The notes beneath the pieces are model-generated. The model was not told the DNA's origin and did no database searches. It was given only the letters and a program-made list of their open reading frames with translations. 64,000 nt of DNA, from the NCBI GenBank assembly GCA_000507305.1, contig DF239662.1, positions 112,104 through 176,103 on the forward strand, read 5' to 3'. A program made the translations under genes and the position numbers. The number at the start of each line of letters is the position of its first letter. Position 1 is the stretch's first letter. The DNA is from Breviolum minutum Mf 1.05b.01. Taxonomy: Eukaryota; Sar; Dinophyceae; Suessiales; Symbiodiniaceae. This document shows, in pieces, positions 40,801-55,800 of the stretch.

Positions 40801-43800
40801 CCTTTTCGCAAGCTGGGATATGTGAGTTTCCCTGCATGCTATTTTTTCTTGTTTGCTCAGGGGTTTGACATGTTTCTTTGACGCAGCGTGTGATGTAATG
40901 CATATGGAAAACTGGCCAATGTAAAAGAATCCTTGTTTCCCCCTAAAATAGCCCAACAAACAGGTACTTGAAACAACAAAAAACTTGCTAGGTGATTTTT
41001 GGGTTTGAACATGACCTGAAAAGTCGACTTGGCAAATTAGCTCGCGACCTCACATGGGTCATGGGTCCCCTGACCTCAAAAAGGCAGCATTTGGAAGGGA
41101 AGTTTCCACCTCCAGATTTTCCCACCGAAATAGATTTGGGAGGGTGGCTTTTTTTTTGGAGGTGGGCGTCCCCCCCTACGTTTGTTACATAAATGGGGTT
41201 ATAAGTTATAACCCCTTTTGAATGGCCTTATTATACAAGGGGAACTGGGGGTCATAACCTCTATCATAAGTGCGACATGAGACATGACATATATATAACC
41301 CTACAAATAACTGATCACGGGGCCCACCTTGTAGGAGAGAGCGAGAGGAGGGACTCCCCGGAAACTCCCCGGCGGGGTGAAAATCAATATGACGCCAGGA
41401 TCGGGACCGCAGAAGAGGCACAAAAGGCGATTAATGAATTGACCCTTGGTGAGTTGTAGTCGACTTGGATGTCCCGTTGGAAGTCAGGATCAATGGTTAG
41501 TAACTGGGTTGAAAAACCCCAATATACACCATTTACAAACCATTTACTAACTTCCTGGGACATCTAAGTAGGAGGTGGTGGTTTCAATGATGTTGTTATT
41601 TTTACCTCTATTTTGGGGGAAAGATTTTTTTGATGGATTGAAACCACCAACTAGTAGTGTGTCCGTGCTGGGTCATTTGGAGGGAGGTGTCAGTGATCAA
41701 CAAGATATGGTGTTTGGCGAGCCGTTGGGACCAGTTGGGGCTAGGTAGTCAGAGAGCTAATCAGCTAGCATTGAACAACTGGAAGGTTAATCTCCCTGCG
41801 AAGCTAAAAGGTTTGGATTCGGATGAAAGTTGGAAGATCAATCCTTTCCTTGGATGTGTTTTTTCATTTCTGATTTGTTTGGCGGATTCGATCCCCATAG
41901 GATTCATCACCATTATTTTGTTCACCAGCATTTGGGGAGAATATGTTTGGTGCACTGATTTCCAAGCATCTTAAGACTTAAGAGTCGCAAAAATCCAAGT
42001 TCCCTGTTATTGGGATGGCGCACTCTTACAGATGCCATGTTTGTTTTCAGAGAGTGGCTGGACATGTTTCTTCCTGGTTATTGTGGAATCTCTTAAGATC
42101 TATACCCCAAAACCTCAAAATGTTGGTAGCATCCGGCAAGCAAAATGAACAATCAATGCAGGTTTGATTGGAAATGTTCATTGGCAAGAGAGACGTGTAT
42201 ATGAATCAATGGCAATATATACACAATTCGAAGTATGTAACTTCAAAGAATGCCACGCTACCTCATAGAAAGTGATGATGAACATGGGGGGAAATCTTGC
42301 CATTGATAGAACTCATCTATGTGTGAATGATTGAATGATCCATAAGCTTACTCAGACATCTGTCTCCAACGAGCCCCTACCATGAGCAGACTTCCATTGT
42401 TGTTTTCTTGGGGGCAAACTGCAAAGGTATATAATCTCTTACAGGAGACCCGAAGTTCCTTTCAGTTGAAAGTAGGCATCACATGTTTTGCATCACCTAT
42501 GAGTTCTCAAAAAACATATCCTTCACTTTTAAGCATCCAAAGCTGTTAGGGTTTGCTTCACCTTCATTTTTATTCTTACTTTAATTGAGCCCTGTTGGCC
42601 GAAAAAATCATTTTGGGTGCCCAGCTTCCTTTGTTTTTCTTGTTCCAGGAATGGACAGGAAGTCGCAGGCAAAGCCATGAATGTTGCCCTGTCCGAAAGG
42701 AGAAGACGAGGCGTAACGCCCGGGGAAAAACCGCCGGGATGTTAAGAGAGTTTGAACGATAAAAGTCCCGCAATCTGATTGCACGTGCTTTTTGGCCTTG
42801 TTTTTTTCAGAGGTTCCTTTATGAAATACGATTTATGTGATGTAAAAAGTGTTTAAATAAGAGTTTTGTTGAGACAAAAACGCTGATCTTGTGGGTTGGC
42901 TGTCATTTTCCAGCAGCCAGGGTTGTATTCTTCAAAGATTAGTGGTTTTTTCTCCTGGGAATTCCACAGTCCACTTCACCCTGAGTGCTTTTTTACACCC
43001 TGAAAAGTAACATTCGGAAGACTAATAATGAAGGTTTGGTTCAGATGATTTTCCTTTGGAAATGGGTGATCTTCAGGTTCCATGTTGATTTGCAGTGAGT
43101 GTAACCAACCAGTATAATATGGGATTGTACGGTACATCACCATGGTATAACCACCATGTGGGAGAATATATTGTTGGAATTTTTTGCATCCACATCGATT
43201 TTCGTCGGAAAATCCCCCAGTTTTCGTGGTTTTTCCATCCAAACCTTGGTCCAAGTTGATATGAAAACTCCATCACTCCAGCGTCATGAGTTTTTGTCCT
43301 GGTGAACTCCGTCACACCCACCGTGTTCTTTACGGTGGTGGCAACTCAAAGATTTTTGTATATTCACCCCTTCACCCCTACCTGGGGAAGATTCCCATGT
43401 TGACTCATATTTTTCAAAGGGGTTGAAACCACCAACTGGTGTTTATTTTGTTTGGTGATGTGTAACCCTCGGGGGGCACGTGACATACAAATTCCAAGCT
43501 TTGCCAACGTGAGAAAAAGGCGTAAGTAAGGCTTTGCGTAAGGCTTTGCCAAGTTTCAGGCGTTTTTTTGTCAAAGCAGCCAAGCAGGCCAACGTGACTC
43601 AAACTTTTGGGGATTACATATACTATCATATACTACATAATTTCATGGTGCCCAAAATGGTGCCAGAATGAGTTGTTTCGGCAACCACTATTTCTTGGGA
43701 GATTTTTTTTATGCGCAGTTTTGCGTCAATTCCCATGATGTTGAGAGGCGAAAGAGCAGATGGAGAAGCTGAAAAAGGATGCTTGGAGTGGAATTTTACG

Positions 43801-46800
43801 GACACACCGGAAAGCATGGAGTGAAATGACCAGCAGAACCCTTAGAGAACCTAGTGGTACTGGTGACGATTAAAATCATGCCTTTTTGTTGGCTAAATCA
43901 GATGGGTTTTATACGTATTGTTTCCAGAGGAGATGTATTATTAAACATATATGTTTTTTAAGCATACTGGAATCCAATTCAGAATATACCCCCAAAATTC
44001 AATTCTACACCAGTTTCCTTTTGGGGATGGTACACTTACTCGTGTTTTCGTATTCCAGCATGGTCGTGATTTCTACGCTTCCGAGATCGTTGATGCAGTT
44101 TTGTTGGTATAAGATACCATTGACTGTTGATGTTTTGTCTATTCACATCACATGGAACCTTAGGTTAGCCAATGGTTTCTCAAGGTTTTACAAGTCTTCA
44201 GATGGCACAGTCCCTAAAATGCCTACTTGAACTGATGATTTTCCCTTTCCAAAGGTGGGACTTGTCTTGATTCCCTGCACTGGAGGGTAGTGTCATTCAC
44301 CGACACACATTTCTTCAAGTGTTTTCATGAACATTTCAAAAGGCCGAGGTCCAAATCAAAAATAAGAAACTGATGCTGACTCAAATGACTCCTCCGACTA
44401 CACCCTTGTGCAACATACTGTTGATGGAAGAAATCCGGCTAACCAGTTGATATAGTAAATATTCCACGGTCAATATCTTTATTGTTGGTATGGTATGGTG
44501 GTTGGCAGAAAGGTTGAACTACACCCCTGGAAAATTAAGATGGTGATCGCCGGATATTACGCATGTTATGTGGTGATCGCCGGATTGCTTCCATCAACAG
44601 TATGTCCAGTTATACGGGTATTATTTCCCCCCAGTGAAACCCATTTGTCTATAAGGCCATGTATAGGGGTTATACAGTATGCATAACTCCATTTGAGGGT
44701 TGCCAGGAGGGTTTTTGGTATTTGTTGAACCTTATGTAGAGAGCACACTGCCTTGCCTTTTCCTAGTAACAGTGACCAAGAAGGATCAAGTTGCATGTTT
44801 TACACTTGTTTACTATAGGGAATAGTAACCTTTATAACACTCATAACCCATCTCTTGGATTTGTTTTAGTTGGTTGTTTTTTTTCGGATTGTGCCACGGT
44901 AAATCATCATTTTTCACCACCATTTGGGGGATACATATTTTTTCATGTTCCAACCACCCACCTTATATAAGCAAAATCACAAATCTAGGATACTATTACT
45001 GAGGTCCGGGGGAATTACCCTAACGTATAATCTTCACCTCCAATTTGTGTGACACAAATCCCGTTCCTTCACCAAGGAAGACCAAAAGGCGAGGGCAAAG
45101 GCAAGGGAAAAGGAAAAGGCGCGAACGGCTGTTGCAGCGGAGGAAATGCAGTGATCCAAATCCCTTGGCGGAGGAAATGCTGTCTTTTTGGGGGGGATGA
45201 TTCTACTACACAGTTATGTAAGGATATTGTAATAAGTCATTATTATAGGACTACTATGAACCAGTCAGGGTTGCATGGATTGTCAGATTGTCATAATAAG
45301 GTTGTTGAGCATCGCTCAGTTGAGTTCAAAAACAAGATATATCATTGATTGCCAATCCTGCAGTTGCCATTTGATCGAGGGGAGGTTGGTAGTTTATCCC
45401 CATGTTAGAGCGTCTAATGTATGCGAAGATGGAAGAGCCATCAATAGTACTATTCCTAGGCTTCCAAACAGCTGGTGAGGTTTGGTATTTGGACCCCAGG
45501 AGGTATGACTGGAAGACTAGGGCACCTTTTTGTACATGAACTAACTCATCAATCAACAGCGCCAAGAGCCCGTTACTACAGTAGTAATTAAACGTTAGTT
45601 TTATAAACTTCCAGTGTTACAGGACACCGGAAATGCGGTGGGTTTTGCTTTTGTTGATCGAGTAGGGGTCTCATTCCCATCCCCAGAATAGGATTATAGG
45701 GGAAAATTTGGATTCTTAGGACATATCTGGATCCTGAGGGTTTCAATGTACCTCCCCCCCAACTTGCTGAACGACAATATCATGTAGAACGTTTGAGCGT
45801 ATGTGTTCAATTGGCTTGACCATACTTTCTATTAATTCTCGATTTTGTAGACATCCAGCCATACGAAAAGACTTCCAAAACGTCACTGATGTGCACATGT
45901 ATAGGCTATATAATGGATTATGTCCCATAGGATCCATAGGACTGGTATATTTTCCTACATGAATGGTTGATTTCAATGGGTTTTCATGTAGGTATACCAG
46001 TCCCATAGGATGTTTTAAGGATGTAGGCTTGCTCACAGCATTGACATAAGACCACCGGAAAGCAGGCAAGAAAGGGATCCAAGCACAACCTCAACCGATG
46101 CCTTTCCCTGGTGCCGTTGGAATGTTCCTAGGCAGTGAAGTTCAGTTGTTTGGGTCATATCCGGTGGTGGCTATAGGTTGCTTAGGGAAACTAGGGACAA
46201 TGAAATGTTTCCATTCTGTGATTTTTTGGAGCCGACATAATGGAATGGTGGATTTTTCAGTTTTTCTTTAAACAATAGTTATCTCCCGGGATAGTTTTGG
46301 GGTGTATCCAGTGTCACTCGTGGGATTTAAAGATTCTAAATTCCCAGCAAAATTCCTGAGGTTTAACCACAGATGTTTGAAGTTGTGGTTTGGTCATATG
46401 GAAGCTCCAGAAAAACGGCCCCCAGTGAGGCCATCAACACGCTTGAGACTTCATAATCTTGAAGTTTTGGGTGGGACAGTTTCGGGAAAGCATCCTCCCA
46501 AAATTTGGAAAACGTTGGTCATCAGTGACATCATTTAATTTGACACCTGAGCAATGAAAACAGGCCCCCTGGTTGTTTACACCCCTGAAGATTAACATGG
46601 AACATGTCCTCATGGAGGTTTGGTTCAGATCATTATCCTTTCTAAATCATTGGTGACGGCTGTAGGTTCCAGCCCTTAATCTTCCAGGGTGTAGGGGATT
46701 GGTGCCCAGTTACGGGGGGAAGATTTCCATGGCTCACCGAGATTGACCAAGTTGGATGTAAATCATTTCAGCATTGGGTGGAATCATCCCAAGAGTTGGG

Positions 46801-49800
46801 CTCCATGCAAAAAAAAACGAATCTTCAGACATGTTTTTTTCCTTCCGAAAGCCAAAATGGCAATGGAATTCGTCACCCTTTTTTATGTTTCGAGATTCGA
46901 CAGGTGGTGGTCTGAACTATTTTTTTATGTTCATCCCGATTTGTGGGGAAATGATCCAATTTGATGAGCATATTTTTCGAATGGGTTGGTTCAACCACCA
47001 ACTAGGATTCATCTTCAAATGGTTTGTTTTTTTCCAACTGGCCATATTAGTTTTGGGAGGGGGGATTTTTTTTGGAATTCTTTTTGTTTTTTTTGGTATT
47101 TTTTTTGTTTTTCTGGCCTTGGGCTTTTGGTTTTTTGGCTTTTGGCTTTTTGGCTTTTGGCTTTTTGTTTTTTTGGCTGTTGGCTTCTGTCGGCTTTTGG
47201 CTTTTGGCCTCTCTTGGCTTTTGGCTTTTGGCTTCTGTTTGCTTTTGGCCTTTGGCCTCTGCTGGCTTTTGGCTTTTGGCTTCTGTTGGCTTTTGATTGC
47301 TTTTGGCTTTTTGCTTCTGTTGGCTTCTGGCTTTGGGCTTTTGTTGGTTTTTGGCTTTTGGCTTTTTGCTTCTGTTGGCTTCCTTTTTGGCCTTTGTTGG
47401 CTTATGGGTGGTTGTGGTTGTGGTNNNNNNNNNNNNNNNNNNNNNNNNNNNNNNNNNNNNNNNNNNNNNNNNNNNNNNNNNNNNNNNNNNNNNNNNNNNN
47501 NNNNNNNNNNNNNNNNNNNNNNNNNNNNNNNNNNNNNNNNNNNNNNNNNNNNNNNNNNNNNNNNNNNNNNNNNNNNNNNNNNNNNNNNNNNNNNNNNNNN
47601 NNNNNNNNNNNNNNNNNNNNNNNNNNNNNNNNNNNNNNNNNNNNNNNNNNNNNAGGAAACACATGGAACTGCAAGGAAAAAGAGGACAAAGGTGAAGAAA
47701 ACGTCAGAATTCACAGGAAAATCTAGCAAAATGAAAGGAAAATACCAAAAAAAGAAGGAAAACACATGGGAAACCCAAAAAACGCAAAAAATTCCAAAAA
47801 AAAACAAAAAGAATTCTAAAATTAACCTCGCGCCCTTAGTTTTGCGGGAGTGTAAATTGGTTAGAAACTAGAGCTTTGCAACTGGAGGAAAACCCGCGGC
47901 GCATTACCTTTCCAGCTTCAAAAAAAACATGGGGTTGACCATACGAGATGGAGACTTTTGAGAGAAAATCATTTCCAAAGATCTTTATGTCAGATGGGCG
48001 AATTATGTGAGGTATTCCAGTTTTATGATGTAAATCCGTTAATTGTCTGAATTTGATGCAATGTTTATTATAGGTCCAGGTTTAGCTTTTTGAATCTTCA
48101 ATTGGTTTGCTTCTTCACCACTAAGTCTCTAAGTGGGATGATCCTCCAACTAGTAGGGGCCCACCTTTTACCTGAGTTTCCCTAAAATCAGCGGTTCATT
48201 TCCCACATCGAACGTGACACCTGGTTTGTGATTCGCCATTTTTACAAATATTCCCCTGAAATCCAACATAGATTCCCAAAGTGATGCCATGTTTGAAAGG
48301 AGATACATGTTCCAAGACCCATCATTTGTTGTTATCTATATTAGATTTTGGGGGTGTAGTAAGGGCACATTCTACATTTCCAGGTGGTGATTTCGAATAA
48401 ATATCTTTTATTTTCATCCCTTGTTTGTGGAAATGATCCAATTTGACTTGCGCATATTTTTTCAAATGGGTTGGTTCAACCACATAAACCACCAACTACC
48501 TTTGGACCCCAAAACAATTAAAAATGAAGGTTTTAAGCCCTAAGATTCTGGGTTATAACCCCTAAAAATGAAGGTTGTGGGTTCCCATGGTAGATTTCAT
48601 TAACCAAGCCATCTTTGTTTTCATTTGTTTCACTTCGCTCCATTCAGGTTGGGTCCCAACATGCGACCGATGATGCCTATGCGACCTCCCATGGCTGGAT
48701 TTCCAGGGTGCCACGGAGAAAGAGAGAGAACCTGGAGTCCCCCAATGGCCTCTATTTTTGAAGGTCAACCTCCAAAAAAGCAAGGCCATTTTCCAGCAAA
48801 AACAAATGTTATTTGGGTTCCAGGTATATTATATTTATATATATATATATATTATGAAGTATACCTGGCTTACATAAAGCAGTCTAGCTAAGGGATCAAT
48901 ATAGCTTTTTTGACGAGACTGAATCTATTCTCGGATGCGAATCCCAGCCCACTTCAAAGTGAAAGTGACGGATTTCTTGAGATCCCTTTTCAGCCTACAA
49001 CATGATCCTGGCTAAAGGGAAGCAACTCAAAATGGATTTATTTTTGGCGTGGAGAGCGTGTCGCCCATGGCATTGTGATTATTTGAAAGAAAATTGCACC
49101 AAATTCACCGACCTTCAGCGACCTATTCCGTTTTTGTTGGTGGGATGGAGGTGGGGCCTTCAAATATTTGTGTTCAAGCTAATCGCTGGAGCAGATTGTC
49201 CAATTTGCCTTGCGCCATATGATTGAGAGTTGTTACATGTCAACCACCTACTGCGATACTTCAAACAAAATTTTACGAGCCTATGACAACACAAATCCTC
49301 GAAGTTGTAAATTATAACCAATTTTCATTATACATACCAGTATGTTCCAGCATTATGTGTTTTCCTTTTATTTACATTCTTGTAAACTAACACAACAATG
49401 GACAATGAACCCTTTGAAGATACATTTCCTATTGAAAATGGTGATATTTCAGCCAGCTATGTTACTTATAGTTCATTGCAGGGTACCGCAACATTTTCTT
49501 TCTGGGTGCTTCAACCACCACCACTTCCAAGACTAAAACCAGGCTTCCTGGTATGCCAATGCCTATGCCAATGCCTATGCCTGGTGCCATGGGCTCTGGG
49601 CCTAGAGGGATGCCATTGCTCCCACAGGTGGGGTGCCAGCCTGAAAAAAAGTTGGTGAGCTTGTTGGTTGGTTTGACTTAACTGCAATCCAAGGTGGTGG
49701 ATCACATTTGAGCAATGAAAAAAAGCCTGGTTGTTTGGGGTAGATAGGGGATTATACTACCCGGTTATGTGGGGATTATAATAAACTATTATAAGGATCC

Positions 49801-52800
49801 TTATTAACCATCCAGTACAATGGAAAGTAAAGACGGTTTTTTTCGTGGCTCATTTGACCACCAACAAACCAATGATCCTTAGTGTTGAAAGGTTTGAATC
49901 CACCAATGGTCCTAATTCCGACAAACTAATATAGCCTCTTCATGGGTCCATCATAACCCCCGCTACTTTGGGAGATTCCGTTTTTTCAATTCAAAACCAT
50001 CATTGTTTGAAGGTTGCATGTTAGAGAAAAATTGTCGTTGTTTTTTGGGAACCCAGTAAAAGGTGGTAGGTGGCATAGAATCCCCCAATTCGCATTTATC
50101 TGCCACTTATATATTGCCTTCTGGGGGGGTTATATGCTACCTAAACCACCTTTTATGAGAACCAAAAACAACCAGTTGATTATATAGTTATCCCTAAAAA
50201 TGGATGGCAATGGTTGGAATTGGAATACCACTTTCCTAGTGGAGAGGTGCTATGTTACTTTTAGGGAGGGTAACCATCCCTAAGGAGTTGATTTAGTTCC
50301 TCCCCGAAGTCCCACCAGCCGCAGGGAATGCCTCCCTTTCCTTTGGCACGACCTCATGCTCCCCAAATGGCGGCGCCTATGCCTATGGTGAATCCAGCAC
50401 AGCAACCTGTGAACAAAGAAGCGCTGGAAACTTGGCTTTTACAGTGTCCTTAACAAAACTGGGTGGTGGTTGGTTTCAAGCATTTTTGTTGGAATTTTCA
50501 CCACCGATTTTGCTGGGGTTTTTCATGATCCAATTTGACCACTGCGCATATTTTTTGACAAATGGGTTGGTGGTCCAACCACCAACAAAACAAATGGTTT
50601 GGTGAATATATGGTGATATGATGAATAAATGATCCTAGCAACTTGGGAATGATTTCGGCTTCTACCCTGTGATATTGGGGGGACCTCGCCAGGGATGATG
50701 GTTTAGTTAGTCTCCTACTACATGGAGAACCTAAAGAACCGCAGAATCCTCAAAATCACAGGGTAGCGGTGTAGCGTTTATCCGTCGAAGATTCGTGAAA
50801 ATCGGCCAGAAACCTCAACTGACGATTCGTGCGTATTGTCATGAGCATTCATGAGCAAAGCATGGCCATGTTTCTTACCAAATGACGAGGGAATCAGGAA
50901 CTGGGTGGGGGTTGAGCACTTGCCACTTTGATATAACATCTGAATATATAACCTCTAATGGGCATTAAGTAATCAAAAGGATCGTGTGTGATTTTGTGTG
51001 ATTCCTTGTAGCAGAGGACCCGAGGTCACAAATACTGCATTGACATTGGGTTCTATATCAAATGTTTGGGGTACATCAATCGGTTTTGGATAGAGCCCTG
51101 GGTTTCACTACACCTGGAGATGATATCCTAAACAAAGTGCAGAGGCTATAAGTTTCATGGTCCCATGGTCAAATGGGCTAATAGAAGACTAAGCAGTCAT
51201 CATAGAGGTCTTGGATTCCTTGGATGATGTATCTCCCCTCAAGAGCTCAAGAGCATCAGAATCCTCAAAAGCATTGGTTCGGCAATGAGTAGAACTCTCT
51301 GTCAATTTGGGCTTGTGGATACACACCACAGGGCTTAAATCTTACATTTACTCCCCTGAACAAAAAGATGGAACACGATAGTGAAGGTTTGGAAGATGAT
51401 TTTCCTTTTCAAACAAGTGATTTTTAGGTTCCATGTCAATTTTCCAGGGTGTAAACGTGTTTCCATGTGTTTTCCAGTCATTTGTTTCCCCTGTTTTTCA
51501 GGTCCTTCCTAGTGCAGACATTTCGCAGGTTTTTTTTAAAGCTGGTACTTTTTATTTTGAATCATATTTGTTCCTACTTTCAAAGACATGAAACCCAACT
51601 GAACACAGAAAAATATAAACGTAGTTTAGCAAGGGTATCCTCAAATTTTGGCCTTAATTTATCTGATAAATTAATCATTGTATGTATAGTTTACTCACAG
51701 TGCCAATGGCAAGCCATTCCAAAAGTCCTTGTTGTGAAGGGTAGATCTGTCCAAGATTTCATGTATCTGAAATGGAGTGCTCTTGTAATCAGAGTCACTT
51801 GGGATTTTGACAAGCTTTGGGGTTGGGATGGTTTTCCAAAAACAAGAGAGAGAAGGGAGGAACATGTCTCCAATTGTTTTTGGAGAGGGAGTAAAGTACC
51901 AGTACCCTATGTTTTGTTGTTTTGTAATTCGGAATTCCTTCAAAGTACAGCCTTATGACATGCTGAGTGCATCGCGGTGAATACCTTGGGTGCTTACCCT
52001 ACTTCGTGAACACAGGCCTCGTTTTTTTTTTTAAATTGAGCAATGAAATAAGGGGCCCTGGTTGTTTAGGCTGTTTTTAGGAGATTAATGGGGATTATAC
52101 TAATTACCCAGTTATGTGGGGACTCTCACAAACCATCATACGGATCCGTATTAAGTCACCGGGATTCGATGGAAAGTAAGAGGGTTTTTTTCGTGGCTAA
52201 ATTCAATCCGTTTCTACCATTCCGAACAGTTATCCCTTAAACATGCCCAAGGAGAGAATGCCGCCACAACAGCAGAAGCAGCAGCCTGGATAAGATGTGG
52301 TTGTCGGGAAATTTCATTAACTAAGATTTAATCATTTGGAGATTTTTTTGGGACAAAACCATTTGGAGAAACATTTGTTTGGGCAATTGATGTAGTTGTC
52401 ACTGCTCGCAATTGGGATACGGCAACTGGTATTTGTCAAGGAACATTAAGGATCAAATGGTGGGGGGGTGCATAATGTTTTGATGGCTACTCTTTTTCCA
52501 CTCATACTGTGAATCAATTCCATGTATCCTTCTGTGCTATCAGACAACAGATTTTGTAGTGAATTTCACGAGGCCAGAAAACGATGGGTCAATTTAAAAG
52601 TCAACGCACACTACTACTTGGTGGTTTCAAACATGTTTTATTTTCATCGCGAAATTGGGGGAGATTCCCATTTTGACTGATATTTTTAAAATGGATTGAA
52701 ACCACCAACCAGTTTATCTTTTTTTTGGAAGGGGATGAAACACAGCAATCTCACACTTGTGTTGTGGAAACTTTATTTTACCAACCAACAATTCAGTCAA

Positions 52801-55800
52801 TCTCAAGGTTGGCAACTGATTGATTTGCATCACAATGTGTTTTTCTCCGCGGTTTTTTCAGTAGGGTTTATTTGACGAAACATACAAGAAGCATGCAACG
52901 CCCAAACCAAATGAGAAAAGTCAGCGTGCTTCTGAAGTTGGTTCATTGTGTTAATAGCTTTCGCATCATGGAAACCGAACTCGAGTCTTTTTAGGGTTTG
53001 GTTCCAAACAGCGGATCAATGTATGGTGTATACACCCCCGGAAAACTAACATGACAATGAAAAACAGCCATTTGATGATGTATCTCGGTGATTTCCCATT
53101 GTCATGTTAGTTTTCAGGGGAATATATAACTGGTTGGTGGTTTCAAATACGTTTTATTTTCAACCCTATTTGGGGAAGATTCCCATTTTGACTAATATTT
53201 TTCAAATGGGTTGAAACCACCAGCTAGACCTGGTTAGACACATGTCATTCTCCCTGATGGTTTGCACATTTCCAGGCAACTGGGAGTCACTGGCCTGCAA
53301 AGAGTCACAAAAAAAGGGTTGGGATTAAAAGGTCGAGGGATGAACTGTCACAACACCTGGTTGTTTGTGGTACATCGATTTTTATAGGGGATTTTACAGG
53401 GAATCATTAGATTACCCATTTTGGGGATAATCAAACAATGCAAAATTAAGATAGGTTTGAGGGATTTCCCCTTCATAGTGCCGTGTTTGGGTTGGTAATA
53501 CTATGACCCCTGATATACTACCCACTTATACTGATATAAAGGGGATGCACCATGTAGTTGTTGGTTGTGTACAAGATTTTTTGCTGGGTTGTTTGAGTCA
53601 CGTGAGAAAAGAAAGGATTGTTGTTGTTTAGGTTATCTAGCAGGTTATAGTGATACATAGGGACCATGACAAACCTTTTTTAGCAGGCTCCCCATTGACC
53701 AACCAGTATTATGGACTATCACAAGGATTTTCACATGGGAGGAAATCGCAAGAACTTTTGATATATAGTACCCCGTGGTCAAAATACATGGCACAGTCCC
53801 CAAAAAGTCGGTTGATACTGTACAGGGCTTATACAAACCAATACAAGGTAACTATGCTATCTACTTTTACCCTTGTGTAACAGGTATTGAATTAGTAGCT
53901 GGGTGTATTTCTTGGCAGGGTAACCGGGTAACCGTTGCAAAACCTATGCACCTTCACACCCAGGAATGTCTTGTGCTGGATTCCGGTGTAAATATATAGG
54001 TAGATGCTTCGTCGACATTTTTCGCCAATATAGCATGGATTTATCAAGCTCAAACTTCCGAGCTGTCTAGGGCTAGGGGAATGCACAGACAGCTCGGTAG
54101 ATGTGTTAAATCGCATATGTTGTTTTTTTTCAGGTATTTGAGATATGCACCTACATGTGGGTAGATTTGTGTATCAATGTCTATTCTCAAATATATAAAG
54201 ATGGTTCATCCCAAACGAATCATCTGGATCTCAGATGTCATGAGATATCTGTAGCTGATGTGCTCCACCAAACTGCAACAAGGAACGATCACAACACTCA
54301 GAAATGGCAGCTTGCAAGTGCAGTAACCCATTGAAAATATCACTACTTTCCTGATTGTTCATGGGTTTTTGGGAGATGTGCGATAGGTACTATACATCTT
54401 GTATAATCGTATAACCTGTTGGCAGGAAACATTGAAACATTGTGCAATAAAAACCCAGATGCATGTGTGTAATATAATAAAGATGTATACAGAATTTCTA
54501 TCATATCATTAGAATTGTATATATATATACAATATATATATATGTTTCCCTATTTATAGATTGGTCATTTCTGCCCCAAAACGCCCTCACCTTTTGTTGT
54601 AGGACCCAAACATCCAAACGCCTCAACGGTCCATGCCTCGGGCCAAAGACGTGATGTGACCGCATCCCAGGAGCGTTTGTATGCACACAACTTCCGTTTA
54701 CATCCTGAGTTGGCCGGCAAACTCACGGGAATGTCACTTGGGCCTCCGTGGTTTGTTTACGGTTTTCCTAGAAGATGAAATACTACCCATGTTGTATGGG
54801 GATTAGTTCATAAACCATGAAATAAGGATCCCGTTTTTTAACAACTAGGATTCAATGGAAAGTAAAGAGGGTTTTTTTCGTGGTTCACTTGGGATTTTGA
54901 CAAGCTTATTTGGAGGATGGGCTCCCAGGACTTGGTGGTTCAGTGGTTCATAACCATGGTTTTCTCGTAAGTCCCCAATTCCTGGGTTTGTGGGACCCCT
55001 TCCAAATGGCCGAACTTCATGGCTTATAAATGGTTAGGTGATCCTAACCACTTACAAGTCCTGGGATGATCCTCCAAGTAGGGGATGGGATGGTTTTCCA
55101 AAAACAAGAGGGAGAAACGGGAGAAACATGTCTCCAATTGTTTTTGCAGAGGAAGTTGATTACCCCTGCGCCGAAGTTTGGTAGAAATTACGGTATACAT
55201 AGCCCATGATCCTGTTACCGGTTCCCCATAGGAAGCAAGATCATCTTCCTCTGCCAGCATTCTTCAACACAAACATCACAAACTTTCGGGGTAGTAATTC
55301 ATGGATTGTAATCATTATCTTTTGTTTTCCCAGATGCTCAATGTATGGCTCTGTTACCTACTTTTACCATAAATTTAGGCCAAATGTAGGTAAATATGCC
55401 ATACATTGAGCATCACCCTTCACCAAAACTGACATGTGTTCTGAGGTGGTCCTTTCCAAGGTGTAAAATGGTGACCTGAAAACGATCCATGCATCGGGTC
55501 ACCTCTTTTTTTCATTTCCACGACTCTGGATTTTATGTGGAGGTTTTGTCCACAATTCCATGACAAATGTCCCATCGTTTCCTTAACACAATTTCATGAA
55601 ATCCTTTTTTGAACATTCCTTGCAACAAAAAAATCACCTTACTTGGATGTCCCAGGAAGTTAGCAAATGGTTTGTAAGTGGGTTATAACCTACTTATAAA
55701 TGGCGTATATTGGGGTTATAACCCAGTTACTGGTTCCCATTGACTAACTTCCTGGGACATCCAACTAAGGCAGCCGGTGATTTTCTTGAAAAACCACGGG

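Noticed and set aside
41399-41440. Shorter exon 23 starting at the AG of CGCCAG
   Set aside because: Joining exon 22 there shifts the frame by one. The upstream AG at the family F end keeps frame.
46774-47871. 365-codon ORF on + and similar ones on - around 47 kb
   Set aside because: They run through 229 N and a TTTTGGC satellite. Composition is pure Phe/Trp/Leu or Lys/Gln repeat.
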